Below, in pieces: positions 1 to 6,417 of a stretch of DNA of 14,677 nucleotides. The stretch comes from Gammaproteobacteria bacterium (GTDB lineage: Bacteria > Pseudomonadota > Gammaproteobacteria > Francisellales > CACEW01), in NCBI GenBank assembly GCA_028282045.1, contig JANQIS010000073.1, positions 1-14,677 on the forward strand, written 5' to 3'. The stretch's first letter is position 1; every line of letters begins with the position of its first letter. The notes below the pieces were generated by a model, which saw only the letters and a list, made by a program, of their open reading frames with translations, was not told the DNA's origin and did not search any database. Both the position numbers and the translations under genes were made by a program.

Positions 1-691
1 TTGCGGCAGTACAATTTAGGGCCATGATGATGTGGTGTATAATTTGACGACACCCTCTAGAGAAATATAACATTTCGGCTTGCCAGGGTTGTGTAAAGTC
101 AGGATGGTTGGCAATCTCACGGAAAATATTCCAGTGCTCAATCAAACGCCTTGGCTCATCAAGTGTCAGACCAAAATATTTCTTAAGCTTTAAATGCTTT
201 TTGCTTTCAGTAACTTTGGGAAGCATAAAAATAGAGCGTGCACCGGCGGTCATGCTCCATAAAAATAAAGGTTGTGATACTTCTTCAGGGTTCTCTTGAA
301 AAATACGCCATGCACCAAAAATTGTGCCGGGTTGAATTAAGCCGTATCTTGGTACGGTACGATCTTTCAATGTCAAATACAACTCAAATGAGTTCCCCAA
401 TACAAGACTAACGGGGTTGGAGTTAAGGTTATAATTGAGTAACTCACGAGTATGGCTGTTGATACTGCTGTCAGTAATAGGAACAAGCTGATTATTTTTG
501 TTAGGCAGCATAAGGTGGCCATTTTTTATAACTTCACACCCATACGGATAGCTAACCTTGAATAAAGGGAAGCTTTTATCAGGAGACAAGCGATCAATAA
601 TTTCTGTCAGTTTTGGGTTTATCAGATTAACGTCATCTCTAATAGTCTCCCATCCGAGCTCTTGTAAGCAAGGAGTATTAAGCGGTTGCAT
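1..691 (-). CDS. Hypothetical protein, N-terminal 230 residues (runs off left edge)
   Basis: An open frame on the minus strand starts at the ATG at 691-689 and stays open to base 1, so only the N-terminal 230 residues are visible. An AAGGA ribosome-binding site lies just upstream (about 697-701), which supports the start. The protein begins MQPLNTPCLQELGWETIRDD and looks soluble: no signal peptide or obvious membrane span. Recognisable stretches are GTIFGAWRIFQENPEE (about residues 122-137) and FLWSMTAGARSIFMLPKV (about 142-159), followed by a Lys-rich segment and a Trp/aromatic-rich region (EHWNIFREIANHPDF). I cannot name a family. It reminds me faintly of large uncharacterised proteins in Legionella-like bacteria, but that is memory, not evidence. 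Codon use is A/T-leaning compared with the housekeeping genes to the right. Real gene: likely. Function: unknown. Confidence 0.75.
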   Translation of the reverse strand, partial: MQPLNTPCLQELGWETIRDDVNLINPKLTEIIDRLSPDKSFPLFKVSYPYGCEVIKNGHLMLPNKNNQLVPITDSSINSHTRELLNYNLNSNPVSLVLGNSFELYLTLKDRTVPRYGLIQPGTIFGAWRIFQENPEEVSQPLFLWSMTAGARSIFMLPKVTESKKHLKLKKYFGLTLDEPRRLIEHWNIFREIANHPDFTQPWQAEMLYFSRGCRQIIHHIIMALNCTAA

Positions 692-741
692 GTTCTATAT
701 CCTTTATTAAGTCTTGAAAGCACATTAGGTTGATTATCTTT

Positions 742-750
742 ATCTTAACA
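742..750 (-). promoter_or_regulatory. Possible extended -10 promoter element for the left-edge gene
   Basis: On the minus strand the bases read TGTTAAGAT, an extended -10 pattern (TG, one base, then a TATAAT-like hexamer), about 50 bases upstream of the ATG at 691. No convincing -35 hexamer is seen, so this is a weak call. Confidence 0.3.
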
Positions 751-920
751 TAAAATGCTTCATAAAGATGACGTTCATTTATGCGCACTAAAAGCGTTCC
801 TAAAATATGCGACTTTTAAGTGAGTTATAAGTAAATTAAAGATATGTTTTCATTTGTTTCAAGAATAGAAGGTGACATTTAGTTGAAAAGTAAAGTCAAA
901 ATTTTTACAAAGGGATACAA

Positions 921-1178
921 ATGATAAAATTAATCGAAGAGTTTGGAGCAGACGAAAATAAATCTCTCTTAGTCGCTTTGCCGCCTCACTTGTTAGATGA
1001 GATTAAAGTAAATAACAAAGGTGAGGTTGATACTATTTTATTAATTAAGGTTTTAAAACAGTATTACGAGCAGCAATCTGATGAAGTAACAGCCCTTGAT
1101 CGCATTAATATTTACGACGCTATTTTCAATTCTGCTCGTGCTGTTGCCGACAAGCCGGTAAGAAGAAATTCTAACTAG
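921..1178 (+). CDS. Small hypothetical protein (85 aa)
   Basis: An 85-residue protein whose ATG is preceded by an AAAGGGA ribosome-binding site at a suitable distance. It starts MIKLIEEFGADENKSLLVAL and is rich in charged residues, with alternating Leu/Ile suggesting helices. There is no signal peptide, membrane span or cysteine. The C-terminus is basic (KPVRRNSN). It is followed by a hairpin with a T-run at 1241-1269, so it looks like a single-gene transcript. The gene and its flanks are A+T-rich, like the gene on its left and unlike the genes on its right. I do not recognise a family. A small regulatory or adaptor protein is possible but unsupported. The start, ribosome-binding site and terminator make it a credible gene. 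Confidence 0.65.
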   Translation: MIKLIEEFGADENKSLLVALPPHLLDEIKVNNKGEVDTILLIKVLKQYYEQQSDEVTALDRINIYDAIFNSARAVADKPVRRNSN

Positions 1179-1183
1179 CCCAT

Positions 1184-1212
1184 AGGGCTCTCCCCAAGCC
1201 TGCAGGGCTCTC
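1184..1212 (+). repeat. Short direct repeat AGGGCTCTC (two copies)
   Basis: The 9-base word AGGGCTCTC occurs at 1184-1192 and 1204-1212, spaced 20 bases apart, just after the stop of the small gene ending at 1178. No function is evident. Confidence 0.4.
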
Positions 1213-1240
1213 ACTCATCTCATCCTGTAGGCCACTGTAA

Positions 1241-1269
1241 GTCATCGTAAGGATGTCGATGACATTTTT
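1241..1269 (+). terminator. Rho-independent terminator after the 921-1178 gene
   Basis: A perfect 7-base-pair stem, GTCATCG (1241-1247) with CGATGAC (1257-1263), has a 9-base loop and is followed by A and five T residues (1265-1269). It lies 62 bases downstream of the stop of the small gene. CATCC at 1221-1225 could pair with GGATG at 1251-1255 in the loop, giving an alternative fold, but that is speculative. Confidence 0.6.
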
Positions 1270-1327
1270 GCCAGATTTGTGTTGCCAAGGAAGCGGCGAT
1301 ACTGTCTGGCGCTTTTTGATGTTGTTA

Positions 1328-1355
1328 TTGCTTAAAATCCTGTTCGTCATATACC
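1328..1355 (+). promoter_or_regulatory. Possible sigma70-type promoter upstream of nhaA
   Basis: TTGCTT (1328-1333) and TATACC (1350-1355) are separated by 16 bases and lie about 60 bases upstream of the nhaA ATG. Both hexamers are imperfect. The rest of the 1270-1417 gap shows nothing else I can support. Confidence 0.3.
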
Positions 1356-1417
1356 AATCAAATCCATTAATACATAATAAGACAGCAACGTAAGTAGTAG
1401 GACAACGCCCTTAAGCT

Positions 1418-2617
1418 ATGACAAATCACTTACCTTACCGTATGAGCAACGCTTTGCGTCAATTTATTCAACAGGGTGCCTTAAGTGGTATTATTTTGTT
1501 GGTAGTACTGGCAGGGGCTTTACTGGTTGCCAACTCACCGCTGTCAGGTATCTACAATGGCCTTGTCGATATGCCGGTGCATATCAGTGTGGGCACACTG
1601 ACAATCAAAAAACCTTTGTTGCTGTGGGTCAATGATGGCTTGATGGCCGTGTTTTTTATGCTGCTGGCTATGGAGATCAAGCGGGAAATAGCTTCAGGTG
1701 AGTTGAGTCGCCCTGATCAGTTGGCCATGCCGTTGATGGGTGCAATCGGTGGTATTGTATTGCCTGCTGCCATTTTTTATCTGTTCAATCATCATGATGT
1801 CGTTGGCCGGCGTGGCTGGCCAATTCCGACGACTACCGATATTGCATTTGTGCTGGGTATTGTTGCCATACTGGGCCACCGGGTTCCTGCCAGCCTGAAA
1901 GCGATGCTGGTGGCATTGTCCATTGTCGATGATATTTTGGCCATTAGCGTGATCGCAGTATTTTACACAGCCAAGCTATCATGGATCGCTATGGTGGCTG
2001 GTGTGGTTGGCGTGATGCTGTTGGTGATATTTAATTATTTAGGCATCAAGCGTATTGCACCCTATGTGTTAGTAGGCATCGTAGTGTGGGTCTGTGTGCT
2101 CAAGTCGGGCATTCATGCCACTTTAGCCGGTGTGTTAGTTGGCCTGACAATACCCATGCATGGTAAAACAGCGCAAAGTCCATCGCCGTTACTTAACTTG
2201 GAAAAGGCTCTGCATTCTTGGGTGGTGTTTGGTATTATGCCGTTATTTGTGTTTCTCAACGGCGGGGTTGCATTTACCGGTTTTAGTCTGAATAGCATGG
2301 TGGCCGCCGTGCCATTGGGTATTACGTTGGGTCTGGTGTTAGGCAAATCTATTGGCGCGTTGCTGGGCTGTGGCTTAGCTTATATATTACGTTTGGGACA
2401 TTTGCCGGTCAACGTCAATTGGCGGCAATTAAGTGCCATGTGCTGTCTGAGCGGTGTTGGTTTTACGATGAGTTTGTTTATTGCCGCGTTGGCGTATACA
2501 CAGACGCCGTTTGAAGATGTTTCGCGTTATGGCGTGTTGGTTGGTTCGTTGATCTCAGGTTTGGTTGGAGTGGGGTTGTTTTTAATGGGGCCGCCATCAG
2601 GTAGTGTTGCAAAATAG
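1418..2617 (+). CDS. nhaA: Na+/H+ antiporter NhaA
   Basis: NhaA is an inner-membrane antiporter that expels Na+ (or Li+) in exchange for protons, controlling internal pH and sodium. At 399 aa it is close to the E. coli protein (388 aa) and has the family's dense hydrophobic segments. Key residues are present: D141 in PTTTDIAFVLG and the pair D171-D172 in LSIVDDILAI correspond to E. coli D133 and D163-D164, which bind the cation and protons. K310 in LVLGKSIGA matches the conserved Lys300. H233 in LKSGIHATLAG matches the pH-sensing region around His225. The ribosome-binding site is weak for the chosen ATG; AGGA lies about 15 bases upstream. ATG at 1442 (MSNALRQF) is an alternative start and fits the usual N-terminus equally well. 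No nhaR-type regulator is adjacent. Confidence 0.96.
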   Translation: MTNHLPYRMSNALRQFIQQGALSGIILLVVLAGALLVANSPLSGIYNGLVDMPVHISVGTLTIKKPLLLWVNDGLMAVFFMLLAMEIKREIASGELSRPDQLAMPLMGAIGGIVLPAAIFYLFNHHDVVGRRGWPIPTTTDIAFVLGIVAILGHRVPASLKAMLVALSIVDDILAISVIAVFYTAKLSWIAMVAGVVGVMLLVIFNYLGIKRIAPYVLVGIVVWVCVLKSGIHATLAGVLVGLTIPMHGKTAQSPSPLLNLEKALHSWVVFGIMPLFVFLNGGVAFTGFSLNSMVAAVPLGITLGLVLGKSIGALLGCGLAYILRLGHLPVNVNWRQLSAMCCLSGVGFTMSLFIAALAYTQTPFEDVSRYGVLVGSLISGLVGVGLFLMGPPSGSVAK

Positions 2618-2668
2618 TATATTGAGTGCTACCTTGGCCCCTCAGTGATAATCAAAATGATGTGGTTG

Positions 2669-2887
2669 ATGGCAGATAAACTACCCATTACATACACACA
2701 GGCAGGTGACCCGATTTTGAAATTGACTCTGCCGATCGACTTGCATGTTGACTTGCTAACTAAAGCCGAAGAGGCAGGGCGTTCATTGCAGGATGAAGTG
2801 ATCTTGCGCTTGTTAAAATCACTAACGGATGATGAACATGATATATTATCGTACGAGCAATTAATGCAGCTAATCTACGGTGGCTAG
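2669..2887 (+). CDS. Small ribbon-helix-helix (Arc/CopG-like) protein
   Basis: A 72-residue protein if started at ATG 2669 (MADKLPITYTQ). Upstream in-frame alternatives are ATG 2657, ATG 2660 and GTG 2645; none has a good ribosome-binding site. The middle (ILKLTLPIDLHVDLL, then AEEAGRSLQDEVILRLLKSL) resembles the Arc/CopG ribbon-helix-helix pattern: a short beta strand with alternating hydrophobics, a helix beginning near a Pro, an A-x-x-x-G-R-S turn, then a second helix ending in RLLKSL. Such proteins are DNA-binding dimers, used as repressors or antitoxins. No toxin gene is adjacent, so an orphan regulator is the simplest reading. It starts about 50 bases after nhaA. Its last 18 bases overlap, tail to tail, the end of the DUF1289 gene on the other strand. 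The fold assignment is inference from pattern. Confidence 0.6.
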   Translation: MADKLPITYTQAGDPILKLTLPIDLHVDLLTKAEEAGRSLQDEVILRLLKSLTDDEHDILSYEQLMQLIYGG

Positions 2888-3298
2888 TGCTTGTTGCTGT
2901 ATTGCGGCTGCAAACAGTTGATCATCAATCTGACGATAGAGCGCTTTTAAATCGGTATGCCGTTGCTTGAGCATAATACCGTATTTGCAGATATCTTGAA
3001 TTTTTTCAGCGCCTTCACGCAATAATTGATACGCCCAGAAATAGGGAGTAAATTCAGCGCGAATTTTAACATTAAAACGTTGACATCTTCGTTGCAGCAA
3101 AGTTGCATCCACCACGATCAAAAACTGGCTGAGAGTGGTCTCATACAATTGATTAAGGCGGGATAATACAGTGAGCTTTTCTTCGTCGCTATAGCTGTTC
3201 CAGTCAATGATCTCATCATAAAAACGCTTACAACCACGACATACCATATCACCGTAAATAGTTGAACACACGCCAATACAAGGGGTATCAGTCAGCAT
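2870..3298 (-). CDS. DUF1289-family cysteine-motif protein
   Basis: A 142-residue protein. Its N-terminus, TPCIGVCSTIYGDMVCRGCK, is the DUF1289 pattern: four cysteines, C7, C11, C20 and C23, spaced C-x3-C-x8-C-x2-C. DUF1289 proteins are short predicted metal- or Fe-S-binding proteins of unknown role. Many are only about 60-80 residues, so the roughly 95-residue helical extension here, containing FTPYFWAYQLLREGAEK, is longer than usual. The next Met (residue 18) lies inside the cysteine motif, so the ATG at 3298 is the only sensible start. That ATG has no free Shine-Dalgarno: the AGG upstream lies in the right arm of a hairpin whose T-run ends one base before the ATG. Translation may therefore be leaderless or controlled by the hairpin. 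Function unknown; family assignment good. Confidence 0.8.
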   Translation of the reverse strand: MLTDTPCIGVCSTIYGDMVCRGCKRFYDEIIDWNSYSDEEKLTVLSRLNQLYETTLSQFLIVVDATLLQRRCQRFNVKIRAEFTPYFWAYQLLREGAEKIQDICKYGIMLKQRHTDLKALYRQIDDQLFAAAIQQQALATVD

Positions 3299-3341
3299 AA
3301 AAAATACCTAAATAGCACCAAATCAGTTCCATTTAGGTATT
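3299..3341 (-). terminator. Hairpin plus T-run between the 3376-3612 gene and the DUF1289 start
   Basis: A perfect 11-base-pair inverted repeat, AATACCTAAAT (3303-3313) with ATTTAGGTATT (3331-3341), has a 17-base loop. On the minus strand the second arm runs straight into a T-tract (six T in all, 3304-3299) that ends at the ATG of the DUF1289 gene. This is the shape of a rho-independent terminator for the two-gene unit upstream. It also buries the only AGG near the DUF1289 start, so it could act as an attenuator or translational gate. The stem is A/T-rich, so its strength is uncertain. Confidence 0.6.
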
Positions 3342-3375
3342 ATAAAATTCTTGTCAGATTGGCGCAAGATTAAGA

Positions 3376-3612
3376 TTACATGCTGTGGCCGTAATCCGAA
3401 CCGGGTTGATTTGAACTCTGGAGCATCATTACGCTGGCACAGCGAGCTGTGCACCCATCTGGTTGGCAGCTAATCGGCATCCCCATGATTTGGTCAACCT
3501 TGCTAACATTGCCACTCAACATGTCATTCAACGAGGCAATTTGATTTCTGGTTACAGTCATGCTCAGATCATTTGCTACCATCATTGTTCCTAATGCTGC
3601 ATTTGTCTCCAT
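3376..3612 (-). CDS. Small Met-rich, C-terminal Cys-containing hypothetical protein (78 aa)
   Basis: A 78-residue protein with a strong ribosome-binding site (GAAGGAG, 3620-3626) seven bases before its ATG. It is rich in Met, Ser and Asn. The N-terminal half (residues 1-45) looks helical. The C-terminal half carries three cysteines in CQPDGCTARC (about residues 49-58) and ends QPGSDYGHSM. There is no signal peptide and no membrane span. It is the second gene of a unit with the coiled-coil gene ending at 3631 (18 bases apart), shares that gene's promoter, and is followed by the hairpin at 3303-3341. I do not recognise a family. The cysteines might bind a metal or form disulphides. I compared it mentally with R-body (Reb) proteins and saw no match. 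Confidence 0.65.
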   Translation of the reverse strand: METNAALGTMMVANDLSMTVTRNQIASLNDMLSGNVSKVDQIMGMPISCQPDGCTARCASVMMLQSSNQPGSDYGHSM

Positions 3613-3630
3613 GATGTTACTCCTTCTTTA

Positions 3631-3930
3631 TCATCCCATAATGTCGTCGAGGTCATCCTGTATGTCTTCTGCGACAAATTGCAGGATGTCTCGATATTTC
3701 TCCAATATCTTCACACTCTCTTCGTAGGACCGATCGCTGAGTTGCTCTTTGATCGCCAACAAAATATTTTTTCTGTAGTGCTTCACTTGTAACTCTTTAC
3801 GCCGCAACTGCTTTTCTTTCTCAATTAGCTGCAGCTCTTTACCCTTAAGCGATTGTGCATAAGCTTTCAGCTTTTCAAAACGCTCTTGGATTTGCGCCTC
3901 GGTGAGATGTGTAGCCTGATGTTGTGCCAT
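3631..3930 (-). CDS. Small predicted coiled-coil hypothetical protein (99 aa)
   Basis: A 99-residue protein whose ATG follows a GAGAGG ribosome-binding site. Residues about 10-60 form a highly charged helix with heptad-like spacing of Leu/Ile (ERFEKLKAYAQSLKGKELQL, then IEKEKQLRRKELQVKH), strongly suggesting a coiled coil. The C-terminus is acidic (AEDIQDDLDDIMG). It has no Cys, signal peptide or membrane span. It lies 18 bases upstream of the small Met/Cys protein gene and has a consensus-like promoter at 3990-4018. The pair therefore forms a self-contained two-gene transcript between smpB and the DUF1289 gene. Likely a dimeric or scaffold-like protein acting with its neighbour; family and function are unknown to me. 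Confidence 0.7.
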   Translation of the reverse strand: MAQHQATHLTEAQIQERFEKLKAYAQSLKGKELQLIEKEKQLRRKELQVKHYRKNILLAIKEQLSDRSYEESVKILEKYRDILQFVAEDIQDDLDDIMG

Positions 3931-3989
3931 TCCATACCTCTCATCAAAGGCGGGTAACCAAGTACAACAGTACCATAATTACACCGCGA

Positions 3990-4018
3990 ATTATAGGGTT
4001 AGTGTATTGATTTTTCAA
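3990..4018 (-). promoter_or_regulatory. Strong sigma70-type promoter for the two-gene unit 3930-3376
   Basis: On the minus strand TTGAAA (4018-4013) is followed by a 17-base spacer and a perfect TATAAT (3995-3990). Transcription would begin near 3983, giving a leader of about 50 bases to the ATG at 3930. This is the best promoter match in the window. Confidence 0.75.
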
Positions 4019-4064
4019 GTTAATATGACCTTAATTTATAAATATTTTCCAACTAAATTTAATA

Positions 4065-4538
4065 TTAAATCTTGTTCCTTAATAATCGTGCTTTTTGCCG
4101 TTGCCAATCACGTGTTTTGGCATCTGCACGTTTATCATAATCTTTTTTCCCGCGTGCGTAAGCAACTTCAATTTTGACATGGTTATTTTTCCAGTATAGA
4201 CGTAATGGCACGATGGTGTAACCTTGTTGTTCCACCCAACCCATTAATTTGTTAATTTCACGTCGGTGTAATAACAGTTTACGGGTGCGCGTTGGCTCAG
4301 GGTTAACATGGGTTGAAGCGCTGAGCAGTGGTGAAATATTGGCATTGAGCAGCCAGGCTTCATTGCGGCGAATAATCACATGGGCATCATTAATCTGCGC
4401 GCGCCCGGCACGTAAGCTTTTGACCTCCCAGCCATGCAGCACAATGCCTGCCTCGAACTTCTCTTCGATGTGATAATTATGATGGGCTTTACGATTTTGT
4501 GCGATCGTCCCATTCCCTGGTCCACGCTGCTTACCCAT
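4065..4538 (-). CDS. smpB: SsrA-binding protein SmpB
   Basis: SmpB binds tmRNA (SsrA) and brings it to stalled ribosomes for trans-translation, releasing them and tagging the unfinished peptide. At 157 aa it is close to E. coli SmpB (160 aa). Family signatures are clear: IAQNRKAHHNYHIEEKFEAG at the N-terminus, GWEVKSLRAGRAQINDAHV, NPEPTRTRKLLLHRREINKL, and the basic tail KKDYDKRADAKTRDWQRQKA, which in the family enters the mRNA path and decoding centre. It is divergent from ratA, with 60 bases between the two starts, an arrangement common in gammaproteobacteria. The ribosome-binding site is weak. The tmRNA gene is not in the window. Confidence 0.97.
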   Translation of the reverse strand: MGKQRGPGNGTIAQNRKAHHNYHIEEKFEAGIVLHGWEVKSLRAGRAQINDAHVIIRRNEAWLLNANISPLLSASTHVNPEPTRTRKLLLHRREINKLMGWVEQQGYTIVPLRLYWKNNHVKIEVAYARGKKDYDKRADAKTRDWQRQKARLLRNKI

Positions 4539-4598
4539 GACAATGCCATACTATAATGATTAAAATGGCGATTTTATCATGTAGGCTAAAGTTAATAA

Positions 4599-5045
4599 AT
4601 GGAAATTGTGCATCGCAGCGCCCAGGTGCCTTATTCGGCTCAAGCCATTTACACACTGGTTAATGATATTGAAGCCTACCCGCAGTTCTTGCCTTGGTGT
4701 GTTGATGCGATAGTACATGAGCGTGATGAACAGCATATCCTTGCCAGTCTTACTTTGGAAAAAGGTGGCTTTCGCAAGCGTTTTACTACGCAGAATCAAT
4801 TGGAGTCCAATCGGCGTTTGGAGATGCATTTAGTGGAAGGGCCGTTTAAACATTTATATGGTGTGTGGACATTTGAACCAGAGGGTGATGAGGCATGCTT
4901 GGTTACTGTAGCGTTGGAGTTTGATTTCTCCAGCCGTATTATTGCTATGTTAATTGGCCCGTTGTTTCAGCATGCGGCTAATACATTGCTGGATGCTTTT
5001 GTCGAACGGGCGCATCAAGTGTGTGGGAAACAGCATGAAAGTTGA
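4599..5045 (+). CDS. ratA: RatA / COQ10-like START-domain protein
   Basis: A 148-residue single START/polyketide-cyclase domain protein of the RatA-COQ10 family. Typical stretches are YTLVNDIEAYPQFLPWC near the N-terminus, the GPFKHLYGVWTFEP segment and the C-terminal helix GPLFQHAANTLLDAFVERAH. In E. coli, RatA was described as inhibiting 70S ribosome assembly. The mitochondrial homologue COQ10 is a ubiquinone-binding chaperone, so a role in quinone handling is an equally valid reading. The ratB gene starts inside its last 11 bases, so the two are translationally coupled. A TATAAT at about 4552 may be the -10 of its promoter, but no good -35 is seen. The start is supported by alignment of the N-terminal strand rather than by a strong ribosome-binding site. 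Confidence 0.93.
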   Translation: MEIVHRSAQVPYSAQAIYTLVNDIEAYPQFLPWCVDAIVHERDEQHILASLTLEKGGFRKRFTTQNQLESNRRLEMHLVEGPFKHLYGVWTFEPEGDEACLVTVALEFDFSSRIIAMLIGPLFQHAANTLLDAFVERAHQVCGKQHES

Positions 5046-5313
5046 AGTGGTCTATACTCTAGCTGATCAGCAGGAGTTGAAAACTGTAGAGTTACCCATT
5101 GGGGCAACAGTTTTGGATGCGATTAATCAATCCGGCTTGGTCAGTCAATTTGATTTAGGTGATGTAACAACGCTGTCGCTAGGTATTTTCAGTCGTCAGG
5201 TTAACATCGATACGTCATTGCGTGAGGGCGATCGGGTTGAAATTTACCGCCCCTTGCAAATTGATCCGATGGCAAAGCGCCGTCTGCGAGCGAGCGCTCG
5301 GAAAAACAAATAA
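5035..5313 (+). CDS. ratB: RatB / RnfH family protein (UPF0125)
   Basis: A 92-residue protein of the RnfH/RatB family, small beta-grasp proteins related to ubiquitin-like folds whose biochemical role is not settled. Signatures are MKVEVVYTLADQQ at the start, LPIGATVLDAINQSG, and the strongly conserved end VEIYRPLQIDPMAKRRLRA. The frame stays open upstream to an ATG at 4954, but ATG 5035 matches the family N-terminus (MKVEVVYT). It also gives an 11-base overlap with the ratA stop and has GGGAA just ahead. Neighbourhood with ratA and a converging bamE is the classic arrangement. The very basic C-terminus (RLRASARKNK) is usual for the family. Confidence 0.94.
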   Translation: MKVEVVYTLADQQELKTVELPIGATVLDAINQSGLVSQFDLGDVTTLSLGIFSRQVNIDTSLREGDRVEIYRPLQIDPMAKRRLRASARKNK

Positions 5314-5415
5314 CTTAACCGGTTAATCGGCTCAGAACCTGGCCTGGGTATTATGCCGCTTGGTTTTTGTTTTCAAGGCAGCGATATGCTCAGTAGCGTT
5401 TGTCAGGCTTAAGTT

Positions 5416-5790
5416 TTAATGAGATGATCCTGTGCTCTGCACTAAGGTCTGTTGCAATTTTCCCGGTGAAGGATAATTGCCCGAGACCTGATCTAACTTG
5501 CCTTGCTTATCAAAGTGCAGTACCAAGTTGTACTGAGTGCGTGGCATATAGTTAGCCTCATAAGTATACACGTAATACCAGGTGTCTTTGTTAAATGGGT
5601 CAGAGACATTGGGTGTGCCAAGCAAGTAGATGATCTGGGTTTTCTTAAGGCCGGGTTTGATTTGCGCTAATGTACTGTCGCTAACTTTACGACCTTGATC
5701 GATTGGCGTGCGGTAGGGGCGAAACAGACTGCAGCCTCCTAGCAGAAGTGATCCGATTAATAGGCCAATAGCAAGGTACTTTGTCTTCAT
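5416..5790 (-). CDS. bamE: Outer membrane assembly lipoprotein BamE
   Basis: BamE (formerly SmpA/OmlA) is the small lipoprotein of the BAM complex, which folds beta-barrel proteins into the outer membrane. This 124-residue protein starts with a lipoprotein signal (MKTKYLAIGLLIGSLLLGGC). The lipobox is L-G-G-C with lipidated C20; Ser at the next position favours outer-membrane sorting. The mature domain carries the family motif: PIDQGRKVS, IKPGLKKTQIIYLLGTP, then SDPFNKDTWYYVYTY and LVLHFDKQGKLDQVSG, matching E. coli BamE segment by segment. It converges on ratB, with about 100 bases between the two stops. In many gammaproteobacteria fur lies divergently next to bamE; here the upstream gap leads instead to rimI, so fur has moved. 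Confidence 0.95.
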   Translation of the reverse strand: MKTKYLAIGLLIGSLLLGGCSLFRPYRTPIDQGRKVSDSTLAQIKPGLKKTQIIYLLGTPNVSDPFNKDTWYYVYTYEANYMPRTQYNLVLHFDKQGKLDQVSGNYPSPGKLQQTLVQSTGSSH

Positions 5791-5949
5791 GGATTGTGTA
5801 AACTGGTTTGGTAGGGTCTCTATAATAGCGGATGTTTGTCATAGGCATAAGATCTGTTATACGTGCTGCTTTGCGTTGAAGTTAAATAATTTGACATTCT
5901 CCCTGTGCCTAAAAAAGAGAAGGGTAGGCGGCGGTGGATAAATCTGGTT

Positions 5950-6417
5950 TTATTGGGCTAACTGCAATGTCATTAGGATAGCATCTTCGCGTGCACCAGC
6001 CTGTAAGCTAGGATAATATGCCTTGCGCTCACCCACCTGCTCAAAACCATACTTCTGGTACAGCTTTAACGCTGATAAGTTCGACTGTCGCAACTCAAGA
6101 TGCAATTTTTCTACTTTTTTACGTTTGGCATGATTGATCACATTTTCCAGCAATATAGCACCGAGTCCTTGGCGTTGATAATCAGGAGCCACTGCCATGG
6201 ATAACAATTCAGCCTCGTCCAGAATAATGGCATACACCACAAAAGCGACCAATTTGCCATCTTTAAATAAGCCACCGACCTTGGTGTGGGCTGCCTCAAG
6301 ACTGTCACGCATCATGCTGCTTGACCATGGAATGTCAAAGGCTTTGCGTTCAATGGCTAAGATATCGTTAATTAATGAAGAATCAATCCGTCGGAAGACG
6401 ATGCTCCCAGAGCTCAT
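5950..6417 (-). CDS. rimI: Ribosomal protein S18 alanine N-acetyltransferase RimI
   Basis: RimI transfers an acetyl group from acetyl-CoA to the N-terminal alanine of ribosomal protein S18. This 155-residue GNAT-fold protein (E. coli 148) shows the acetyl-CoA pyrophosphate loop QRQGLG (81-86) after LLSMAVAPDY. E108 in LHLELRQSN and Y120 in ALKLYQKYGF match the E. coli catalytic residues E103 and Y115. The end GFEQVGERKAYY is also typical. The start overlaps the end of the holD-like gene by 35 bases, with AGG about seven bases upstream. The holD-rimI pair is the same as in E. coli, which supports both calls. Other GNAT enzymes are possible, but context and motifs favour RimI. Confidence 0.92.
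   Translation of the reverse strand: MSSGSIVFRRIDSSLINDILAIERKAFDIPWSSSMMRDSLEAAHTKVGGLFKDGKLVAFVVYAIILDEAELLSMAVAPDYQRQGLGAILLENVINHAKRKKVEKLHLELRQSNLSALKLYQKYGFEQVGERKAYYPSLQAGAREDAILMTLQLAQ

Noticed and set aside
1318..1392. 24-codon hydrophobic reading frame (MLLLLKILFVIYQ...) in the nhaA leader
   Set aside because: No ribosome-binding site, no conserved context, and short A+T-rich frames of this kind are common by chance.
3376..3612. Idea that the small gene belongs to the R-body (Reb) family
   Set aside because: Size and location fit loosely, but the conserved Reb segments around D-A-V-T-Q and the G-x-x-Y-Q-A-T region are absent.
4056..4069. AT-only palindrome ATTTAATATTAAAT at the smpB end as a terminator
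   Set aside because: It has no loop, no GC pairs and no T-run in the right place, and it partly overlaps the smpB stop. AT-rich palindromes of this size are expected by chance.
4954..5034. Longer ratB from the ATG at 4954
   Set aside because: The extra 27 residues are the shifted frame of the ratA end. The family N-terminus begins at 5035.
5314..5415. Terminator between the converging ratB and bamE genes
   Set aside because: I looked for a stem followed by T on both strands and found only short weak pairings (for example AACC with GGTT), not enough to call.
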